A stretch of DNA of 20,428 bases, taken from contig CAZXVW010000061.1 of the NCBI GenBank assembly GCA_964644025.1, forward strand, positions 1 through 20,428. Direction: 5' to 3'. The stretch is from CAZXVW01 sp964644025. GTDB taxonomy: Bacteria > Acidobacteriota > Terriglobia > Bryobacterales > Bryobacteraceae. Shown piece after piece: positions 6,187 to 12,855 of this stretch. Both the position numbers and the translations under genes were made by a program. The notes under the pieces were generated by a model. The model made no database searches. It had not been told where the DNA came from and worked only from the letters and a program-made list of their open reading frames with translations. Position 1 is the first letter of the stretch. The number at the start of each line of letters is the position of its first letter.

Positions 6187-8505
6187 ATGTTTCCTGCCAC
6201 GCAGTTGCTGAGAGTTCGCGCGGCTCTCGCGCTCATCGGTTTCACCGCGGTCATCGCGCAGATCGTGCTGCTGCGGGAACTGATGGTGGTTTTCAGCGGG
6301 AACGAGATCTCGCTGGGAATCGTGCTGGCCAACTGGCTGTTGTGGACTGCGGCGGGCAGCGGCATCGCGCCCCGTCTGGGCGCTCGCGCGCTGGCGCCCC
6401 GGAGCCTGGTGGCCGGGTTGGAAATCGCCGGCGGGATCGCGTTCCCGCTGAGCATCCTGGCCGTGCGCGCCAGCAAGTACGTGTTTCCTTTCGTGCCCGG
6501 GGAGTTGCTCGGGCCGGGACCGATGTTCCTGACCACGCTGGTGGCGCTCAGCCTGTTCTGCATTATCTCGGGCTGGTTGTTCGCCGCCGGCAGCCGGCTG
6601 TTGGCCGAGCAAAGGCGCGCCGATACTGCCACCGCCACAGGCTCGGTCTACTTGCTGGAGGCCTTCGGCTCCGCGGCCGGCGGGGTGCTTGCCAGCATCG
6701 TACTGATCCGCTGGCTCGATCCGTTCGCCATCGCTTCCTTGCTGGCGCTGCTGAATTTCCTCGCCGCGGCCGCCCTGCTGTGGCGGTGGCGGTCGCGCCG
6801 GGCCATCGTTGCCGCGGCCGTCGTGGGCGGGGCGCTGGTGCTGCTCGTCCCGATGGCCGGCCACCGGCTCGAGCGCGCCTCGCTGGCCTGGCTGTGGCGG
6901 GGCTTTGATCTCATGGCCACGCGCAACTCGGTTTATGGCCACCTGGCCGTTGTTCGCACGGAGGACACACGCAGCTTGTTCGAGAACGGATTGGTCCTGT
7001 ACCACGCTCCGGATGAAGCCGCGGCCGAGGAAGCCGTGCACTACGCTTTGCTCGAACACGAACATCCCCGGAGCCTGCTGCTGATCGGGGGCGGCGTGGA
7101 CGGCAGCCTCGCCCAGGCGCTCCAGCATTCCAGCCTGGAACGGGTCGAATACGTTGAGCTCGATCCGGAGATTCTCCGCCTGGCGCGCCGCTACTTTCCT
7201 GAGCAGTGGAAGCCGATCGCCACGGACCGCCGCGTGCAGGTCCATAACATCGACGGGCGCCTGTTCCTGAAGCTCACCCCCCGCCGCTTCGATGTGATCA
7301 TCGTGAACCTCCCGGAGCCGCAGACAGCCCAGTTGAACCGCTTCTACACCGTGGAATTCTTCCGGGAGGCCGCCGGGAAGCTCGCGCCCGGCGGAGTGCT
7401 GTCTTTTCAGTTGAAGGCGTCGGAGAACTACATCAGCCCGGAACTGGCCGGGTTTCTCCGCTGCATTAACCAGACCCTGCGGTCGGTGTTCGCCGACGTG
7501 AAGGCCATTCCTGGAGACACCGTGCACTTCTTCGCTGCGCGGCGGTCTGGGATCCTTACCACGGATCCGGCTGAACTTGTCCGGCGGCTCCGGCAGCGGC
7601 GCCTGCGCACCTTGTACGTGCGGGAGTATTACCTCCCGTTCCGGATGATGCCGGACCGGATGCAGGAGCTGGAATCGCAGATCCGGCCTGAGGCGCGTAC
7701 ACCCGTGAATCGGGATTTTGCCCCGATCGCTTACTATTTCGACCTCGCGCTTTGGAGCACGCAATTCCACCATGCTTCCGGCCGCCTCTTCCAGCGCATT
7801 GCCGCGGTGAAGTTCAGCAGGCTGGCGGGCGCGGTGGCTATCCTGGCCTTTGTCCCGGCAATCTTGCTTGGACTGATACCCGGAAGACGGCGGCATCTCC
7901 AGGCGGGTGCCGGGCTGTGCCTGGCGGCGATGGGCTTCACGATGATCGGCCTCGAGATATTGCTCCTGCTCGGCTTTCAGGCGATTTACGGCTATGTCTA
8001 CCACCAGCTCGCCATGGTGATCGCCGCGTTCATGACCGGCATGGCGCTGGGTAGCTGGCTGGCGCTACGCCGGAGCAGCGGCACTCGTTACTCCGCGCGC
8101 GCCGCAACGCAGCGCCTCGCCATACTGCAGGTTCTGGCCGCGGTGTCGGCGGTTGCGCTGTACGGCCTGTTTGTTCTGCTGGCCGGCGTGAGCGCGCCGG
8201 CAGGGCTGTTCGTGGTGAGCCAGCTCGTGTTTCCCGGCCTGGCGCTGGCGGCCGGTCTGCTCGGGGGCTACCAGTTTCCGCTGGCCAGCCGGATCTATTT
8301 CGCGGCTCCGGCCAGACAAGGTAGCGCGGGCACACCCTATGCTTTCGACCTGGCAGGAGCCTGCCTGGGCGCCGTGGCCCTGAGCGCCTGGCTGGTGCCC
8401 ATTTACGGATTCTTGGAAACGGCTTTGCTTATGGGGCTGGTGAACCTCGGAGCGACGGCGCTGATCGCACTGGCGGCCAGGAGAGCCGGGAATGTCGAGA
8501 GGTGA
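6187..8505 (+). CDS. Membrane protein with spermidine synthase-like domain between two transmembrane halves
   Basis: The protein has 772 residues. An N-terminal membrane part (about 12-225, six or seven helices) is followed by a soluble Rossmann domain (about 245-460) and a second membrane part (about 545-770). The central domain has polyamine aminopropyltransferase features: LLIGGGVDGS at 298-307, VEYVELDPEIL at 320-330 and NIDGRLF at 354-360. The site where SpeE has a catalytic Asp (DSTDP-like) reads VNLPEP, with N374 replacing the Asp, so true spermidine synthase activity is doubtful. The two membrane halves resemble each other (IGFTAVIAQIVLLRE near 17; MGFTMIGLEILLLLG near 582). Substrate and role are unknown. 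The 147 bp upstream hold no gene. Its 3' end overlaps the convergent Memo-AMMECR1 gene. Confidence 0.85.
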   Translation: MFPATQLLRVRAALALIGFTAVIAQIVLLRELMVVFSGNEISLGIVLANWLLWTAAGSGIAPRLGARALAPRSLVAGLEIAGGIAFPLSILAVRASKYVFPFVPGELLGPGPMFLTTLVALSLFCIISGWLFAAGSRLLAEQRRADTATATGSVYLLEAFGSAAGGVLASIVLIRWLDPFAIASLLALLNFLAAAALLWRWRSRRAIVAAAVVGGALVLLVPMAGHRLERASLAWLWRGFDLMATRNSVYGHLAVVRTEDTRSLFENGLVLYHAPDEAAAEEAVHYALLEHEHPRSLLLIGGGVDGSLAQALQHSSLERVEYVELDPEILRLARRYFPEQWKPIATDRRVQVHNIDGRLFLKLTPRRFDVIIVNLPEPQTAQLNRFYTVEFFREAAGKLAPGGVLSFQLKASENYISPELAGFLRCINQTLRSVFADVKAIPGDTVHFFAARRSGILTTDPAELVRRLRQRRLRTLYVREYYLPFRMMPDRMQELESQIRPEARTPVNRDFAPIAYYFDLALWSTQFHHASGRLFQRIAAVKFSRLAGAVAILAFVPAILLGLIPGRRRHLQAGAGLCLAAMGFTMIGLEILLLLGFQAIYGYVYHQLAMVIAAFMTGMALGSWLALRRSSGTRYSARAATQRLAILQVLAAVSAVALYGLFVLLAGVSAPAGLFVVSQLVFPGLALAAGLLGGYQFPLASRIYFAAPARQGSAGTPYAFDLAGACLGAVALSAWLVPIYGFLETALLMGLVNLGATALIALAARRAGNVER

Positions 8506-10042
8506 TCGCGCCCGCCACGTCGTGCTCGTTGAACACTACCGCGGTAAACAGGAAGATGTCGGTGTCCTTGTCGCGCCAGGCGTCGGACGGAAGGCCGGCC
8601 TTCCGGCAGGTCTGCTGCAGAAACGTCTCCCGGTCCCAGCCCTGCTCCACCGGAACTTGCGGCAGCAACAGCCCCTCGCGTTCCCCTTGCTTCATCACCA
8701 GCCCGTGCCGTCCCACCTGGATCTCGTTGGTGTCCAGCACCCGGCGCAAGGGAGACAGCACGGAGATTTCGTATTCCAGGTCCTTGAGTTCGGAAGGAGC
8801 AACCGGCCGGAATCGCTGGTCCCGGACGGCAGCGAGGGCGGCCACGTCGCGCACCGTGATGTAGAGAGGCTCCACCGGCGCCACATAACCGATGCAACCG
8901 CGCAGGTCTCCGTGCTTGGTAAGCGTGACGAACGCGCCCCGCTCCTGGTCGAGGGAGGGAAAGCCGCCGTCGGTGGCCTCGTACAGCTTGTGCTGGTTGA
9001 CCATCGTTTCCACCGACTTTCGCGCAATTTCGAGTAGCTTTTGCTTTTCCGGCGCGCTGAGTGAGAAACCGGGACCGGAGGCGCCCGCGTGCCGCGGCGC
9101 CTTGATAAAAGCGAAGGAGGAGTAGCCGACCACCCGGCTGTGGTCGCCGGTGACGTCACCCGAGTTCTCATACTTGAGCAGCTTCGCCTCGGTGGCGCCC
9201 AGGCGCTCGGTGGCGATCATGGCCGCGATGATCGGGCCCCCGCCACAGGCCTCCCAAATCCGGCTCTGGAAATTGCGCGCCATGCTGAGGTAGTCCCATT
9301 CCTGGATGGCGGTGAGGGTCTTGTGGTCGATTTTCTCGGCCTCTGCGTAAGGGTGGTAATGCGACAGATCGGAGCTGGCCACGATCAGCGTGCCGGGCTC
9401 TTGGATGAGGCCGGCCAGCGCCACGCCAAGCGCCCGGCAAATCTCGTAAGGCTGGTCGCCCATGATGATCGGCACCAGCTTGAAATCTCCCAGCACGCGC
9501 TGCAGAAACGGAAGCTGAACTTCGATGGAGTGCTCTCTCAGGTCCCGGGTCACCCGATGGCCGCGGTCGGAAAGCTTGATCCACTTGCTCTTGGAAGCAA
9601 GGCTGCGGGCGAAAGCCTTGTCCACGGGCACCAGGCCGAACGGCGTCGAGTAGGCGTCGCCGTTGTAAACGGAAGCGAAACCGAAGGCCTCGTAATGAGA
9701 GGGCGCGATCACCACCACCCGGGAATACTTCCGGCCCTTGATCAAGGCGTAGCCGTGTGCCGCCACCCCTCCCGAGTAAGGGTAACCGGCGTGAGGGGAA
9801 ACCAGCGCCAGGACCGGCGACTTAATCTCCGGAACCTTCGCCCGGGCCAGGAAGTTGTCGATCATCGCGCCGAGTTGTTTCGCATCAGCGGGGTAAAAAC
9901 CCCCGGCCACCGCAGCCGGCCGGATCTTCTTCTCCCCCGGCTTTTCCTTTTCGGCCGAGCAACCCGAGGGCGGGATGATCAACAGCGCGCCCGAAACCAG
10001 CACGAACGCAAGGGGGCAGAACAAAGGAAACGGTTTGGACAT
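8429..10042 (-). CDS. Memo-AMMECR1 fusion (AmmeMemoRadiSam proteins B and A), exported, probable lipoprotein
   Basis: The protein has 537 residues. Residues 1-28 are a signal peptide with a candidate lipobox PSGC (C28); position -3 is atypical, so a plain Sec signal is possible. Residues about 40-315 are the Memo domain: SPHAGYPYSGG (82-92), APSHYEAFG (113-121), HSIEVQLPFL (171-180), SSDLSHYHPY (223-232) and ACGGGPI (265-271). H84, H116 and C266 match the iron-ligand set reported for human MEMO1. Residues about 327-507 are an AMMECR1 domain with LRGCIGYV (380-387) and LLLPQVPVEQGWDRETFL. A 30-residue tail overlaps the gene on the other strand. The ATG at 10042 was chosen because GGAAGG precedes it and a signal peptide follows at once. 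It starts 4 bp after the radical SAM stop. The biochemical role is unknown. Confidence 0.9.
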   Translation of the reverse strand: MSKPFPLFCPLAFVLVSGALLIIPPSGCSAEKEKPGEKKIRPAAVAGGFYPADAKQLGAMIDNFLARAKVPEIKSPVLALVSPHAGYPYSGGVAAHGYALIKGRKYSRVVVIAPSHYEAFGFASVYNGDAYSTPFGLVPVDKAFARSLASKSKWIKLSDRGHRVTRDLREHSIEVQLPFLQRVLGDFKLVPIIMGDQPYEICRALGVALAGLIQEPGTLIVASSDLSHYHPYAEAEKIDHKTLTAIQEWDYLSMARNFQSRIWEACGGGPIIAAMIATERLGATEAKLLKYENSGDVTGDHSRVVGYSSFAFIKAPRHAGASGPGFSLSAPEKQKLLEIARKSVETMVNQHKLYEATDGGFPSLDQERGAFVTLTKHGDLRGCIGYVAPVEPLYITVRDVAALAAVRDQRFRPVAPSELKDLEYEISVLSPLRRVLDTNEIQVGRHGLVMKQGEREGLLLPQVPVEQGWDRETFLQQTCRKAGLPSDAWRDKDTDIFLFTAVVFNEHDVAGAITSRHSRLSWPPVRSAPSLRGSPAP

Positions 10043-10046
10043 AACA

Positions 10047-11267
10047 TCATGCCTTCCACAAGCCAGCGATTTCCTGCCCGCAGTACTGGCACTTGCCATT
10101 ACGGATGTGGATTCCTTCCACCAGGTAACCGACCCGTTTCACCAGCACGCGGTGGCACTTCGGGCAGTAAGTGCTCTCGGCGGGATGTCCCGGAACGTTG
10201 CCGATGTAAACGTAATGGAGTCCTTCCGCGTCAGCGATCGCCTTAGCCCGTTCCAGAGTCTTGATCGGCGTCGGCGGAAGGTTTTTCAGCAGGTACTGCG
10301 GGTAGAAGCGCGAGAAGTGCAGCGGGACATCCTGGCCCAGTTCGGATTTCACCCACCGCGCGAGCCCTCGCAGTTCCGTGTCGCTGTCGTTCAGGGTGGG
10401 CACCACCAGATAGACGATCTCGGTCCACATCCCCTGCTCTCGCATGGTAACCAGACCGTCCAGGACCGGCTGGAGTTCGCCGTTGACGATTTCCCGGTAG
10501 TATTTCTCGGAAAAGGCCTTCAGATCCACCTTGATGGCGTCGACTTTCCGGCAGAGTTCTTTCAGAGGATCCTTGTGGATGTAACCACCAGTGACGACGA
10601 CGCTCTTGATACCGGCGGCGTGGCCCGCCTCGGCCGAATCCACCATGTATTCGTAAAAGATGACGGGCTCGCTGTAAGTGTAGGCGATCGAGGTGCAGCG
10701 GTTCTCCTTCGCCAGGGCGGCCAGCCGGCGCGGAGGAAGGTAGACGCTCCGGACCTGTTCGGGCCGCACCTGTGAGATCTCCCAGTTCTGGCAGAACTTG
10801 CAGTTGACGTTGCAGCCCGCCGTGGCGATGGAAAAAGCCATGGTGCCCGGGTAGACGTGGAAGAAGGGCTTCTTCTCGATCGGGTCAATGTGGGCGCTGC
10901 AGACGCGGGAATGGACCAGGGTGTAATAAGTTCCGCCGCGATTCTCCCGCACCCCGCAGTAGCCCCGCTCCCGGTCGTCGATCACGCAGCCTCGGGGACA
11001 GAGCTGGCACTCGATTTTTTTATGCGGCTGCTTCTGGTAATAGCGGGCCTCCCGGACATAGCGGGCGTCATCACCGGAGGAGGCGGCTGCCAGGGGCACG
11101 GCGCCTCCGCCGCTGGTGCAAATCGCCAGGCAGGGGACAGCAGCCGCTTTCAGGAACCCGCGGCGATCCGTGAGCAGCGCCTCCGGCTCACCGGCCGGGC
11201 GCCGTTGCCGGGACGCGCCGCCGGGCTCGTCAGCCGCAGCCGCCCATGATCTCTTCTCACGTACCAT
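10047..11267 (-). CDS. AmmeMemoRadiSam system radical SAM enzyme with twin-arginine signal
   Basis: This 406-residue radical SAM protein (start at ATG 11267) belongs to the third component family of the AmmeMemoRadiSam system. The SAM-cluster motif is C152-x3-C156-x2-C159 (ATAGCNVNCKFCQNWEIS). A conserved N-terminal cysteine set (C87, C90, C94, C104) lies before it and a CPKC/CQYC ribbon (C368, C371, C393, C396) at the C-terminus. Residues 33-63 read TDRRGFLKAAAVPC followed by a hydrophobic stretch ending PLAAASS, a good Tat signal with an unusually long 34-residue lead. GGAG stands 9 nt upstream of this ATG; a TTG at 11291 is the alternative start. The neighbouring Memo-AMMECR1 fusion completes the system. 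The substrate is unknown. Confidence 0.92.
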   Translation of the reverse strand: MVREKRSWAAAADEPGGASRQRRPAGEPEALLTDRRGFLKAAAVPCLAICTSGGGAVPLAAASSGDDARYVREARYYQKQPHKKIECQLCPRGCVIDDRERGYCGVRENRGGTYYTLVHSRVCSAHIDPIEKKPFFHVYPGTMAFSIATAGCNVNCKFCQNWEISQVRPEQVRSVYLPPRRLAALAKENRCTSIAYTYSEPVIFYEYMVDSAEAGHAAGIKSVVVTGGYIHKDPLKELCRKVDAIKVDLKAFSEKYYREIVNGELQPVLDGLVTMREQGMWTEIVYLVVPTLNDSDTELRGLARWVKSELGQDVPLHFSRFYPQYLLKNLPPTPIKTLERAKAIADAEGLHYVYIGNVPGHPAESTYCPKCHRVLVKRVGYLVEGIHIRNGKCQYCGQEIAGLWKA

Positions 11268-11287
11268 AGCGGAGGTCTCCCATACGA

Positions 11288-12280
11288 TCAAACCTTGACC
11301 AGCTCGATGCGCTCGGGATCGCAGGTCCCCAGCCGGTGCCGGCTGTCAGCGGCCGTGGCGATATAGGTCGGCTCGCGCCGCAGCGCTGCCAGCGACTGCA
11401 TCCCCTTCTCGGCGCGTTTCTCTTCGATGATCTGCCAGCCGGTATAGTCCAGCGCCACCGGGTCGCGGGAGGCGATCAGCCCATTATACGGCCAGCCCCA
11501 CTGTGGCATATAGGACGGCCCGCCATGGTATTCGGCGGTAATCGCGTCACAGATGGTCAGGCGAACCTTTTCCCGGATCGGCGGGAGCATGAACACATCA
11601 GCCACGTAAGGATCCCCCACGTTCAGGTGGTACTTGTTCGGGTTATGGATCGCGCCGAAGAAGTTCTTCAGCCCAATCGTCACTCCCGCGATGCTGTGGT
11701 CTTTCAGCACGGGCAGGTTGATGACCACGTCGCAGCGGCGCGTCAGCGTCTTGCACACCAGGCTGCCAACGCTGCCGAAGACCATGAGCCGGGGTTCGTA
11801 GCCGTCCACGTCGTTGCCGATGCAGCGCACATGCTGCTTGCGGTTCGCCACCTGGAAACCCGCGCTTTCCAGGTCAGCGTTCAACCGGTCCCAGATGATA
11901 ATGTTGCGTTCGGGGATGCCGGCCTGGCGGAGCCGCTCGCAGATGGCCTCAACCAGCGGGACGTGCGTCGAGGCGCCCCGGCCGGCCAGGCAATTGACCT
12001 TCAAGCCCACCACTTCGCCGGGACGAACCACTTGCCGCCAGGCCTCGGTAGGAGTATCGCGATCATAGACCGATTGCACGGCCCGGTCCAGCAGCTTCAG
12101 CAACCGGTCCGAATCCGGGGCCGCGCCCGACGCTCCGCGGAGGCCCGGATCGCGGGCGATGACGACTCTTGATTTGCCCGAACCGGAGCCGCCCGCCGCT
12201 GGGCTTCCGCCGACAATCGGAGCGCCGGCAACGCACCATCGCCAGAAATTCCGGCGGCTCAGTTGGCGGTTTCCACTCAT
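11288..12280 (-). CDS. DUF362 protein with twin-arginine signal
   Basis: This 330-residue protein matches the DUF362 family, of unknown biochemical function and often found beside ferredoxin-type proteins. The N-terminus has SRRNFWRW (residues 8-15) followed by a hydrophobic and Gly-rich stretch to about 35, a plausible Tat signal. The family core is clear: VLKDHSIAGVTIGLKNFFG at 191-209, NPNKYHLNVGDPYVADVF at 213-230, and SRDPVALDYTGWQ at 271-283. No ferredoxin cluster is visible in it, unlike some DUF362 proteins. It lies 20 bp upstream of the radical SAM start and is in the same orientation, so the two are likely co-expressed. Export by Tat is inferred only from the motif. Confidence 0.88.
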   Translation of the reverse strand: MSGNRQLSRRNFWRWCVAGAPIVGGSPAAGGSGSGKSRVVIARDPGLRGASGAAPDSDRLLKLLDRAVQSVYDRDTPTEAWRQVVRPGEVVGLKVNCLAGRGASTHVPLVEAICERLRQAGIPERNIIIWDRLNADLESAGFQVANRKQHVRCIGNDVDGYEPRLMVFGSVGSLVCKTLTRRCDVVINLPVLKDHSIAGVTIGLKNFFGAIHNPNKYHLNVGDPYVADVFMLPPIREKVRLTICDAITAEYHGGPSYMPQWGWPYNGLIASRDPVALDYTGWQIIEEKRAEKGMQSLAALRREPTYIATAADSRHRLGTCDPERIELVKV

Positions 12281-12326
12281 TGCCGAGCTCGACCAGGGTA
12301 CTCCCCCTGAAAGGCCCTCCGATTCC

Positions 12327-12335
12327 GTTATAGCA
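12327..12335 (-). promoter_or_regulatory. Candidate extended -10 promoter for the DUF362-radical SAM-Memo genes
   Basis: On the - strand the 89-bp gap before the DUF362 gene contains TGCTATAAC, an extended -10 (TGnTATAAT-like) about 47 bp upstream of the ATG. No -35 box matching TTGACA is seen at the right distance. It could allow the last three genes to be expressed apart from the first two. Confidence 0.3.
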
Positions 12336-12369
12336 CTTCGGCGGAGGAGGTGGGCCGCTGCGGGGCTTG

Positions 12370-12855
12370 TCAGTCGAGTCCGGCGGCGATCGCGCGGCCC
12401 AGCGCCAGCAGGGCGCTTTCCACCTCGGGTGTGTCTTCGTAGGCGACCAGGCGCACGAAGTAAGGGCCCTTGCGGAACAGCAGGCTCGCCCGGTAACTGC
12501 GGCCAGCGTCCCCGATTGCGACGGGCGAGCCGCCGGCCGCCGGTTCCGAATCAAAGATCTGCCTGGCTCCGTCCGCAGTGCTCATCACGAAGATGTCCGC
12601 GGTGGCGTCGAGGCGATCCTGGTAACGGAAATCCGCCGTCAGAGTGGTCCTCACCCCGGCGCGGATGTATTTCTCGGCATCTCCATCAATGTATTCCCAC
12701 AAGCGGTCGGCTGGAAAGGTGCGTGTTTCTCCCGCTTTGGTCCAGCCGGGAACCTCCCCGGTTTCCGGAAACCGAACCACCGGGGCAGGAGGCGAACCGC
12801 AGGCCGTAATCAACGTGACCACCAGGAACAGTCCGATTGCCGGGATCAGCTTCAT
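12370..12855 (-). CDS. DUF6599-like lipoprotein
   Basis: This protein of 161 residues has a short hydrophobic N-terminus ending in LITAC (C19), a good lipobox, so it is probably a lipid-anchored periplasmic protein. The remainder contains DRLWEYIDGDAEKYIRAGV (residues 50-68), which resembles the LWEYI-G-AE-Y core I associate with the DUF6599 family. There are no cysteines after the lipobox and no recognised cofactor motif. The start is well supported: AGGAG lies 9 nt upstream, and the ATG overlaps the stop of the polyferredoxin gene (ATGA at 12852-12855), so the two are translationally coupled. The function is unknown; context suggests an accessory part of the exported redox system. Confidence 0.8.
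   Translation of the reverse strand: MKLIPAIGLFLVVTLITACGSPPAPVVRFPETGEVPGWTKAGETRTFPADRLWEYIDGDAEKYIRAGVRTTLTADFRYQDRLDATADIFVMSTADGARQIFDSEPAAGGSPVAIGDAGRSYRASLLFRKGPYFVRLVAYEDTPEVESALLALGRAIAAGLD

Noticed and set aside
4057..8004. Two very long open frames on the - strand (4057-5934 and 5935-8004)
   Set aside because: They lie opposite metG, tatD, the polyprenyl synthase and the membrane synthase gene, all recognised by family motifs. Their translations are Arg/Gln/His-rich without any motif, as expected from antisense of GC-rich genes.
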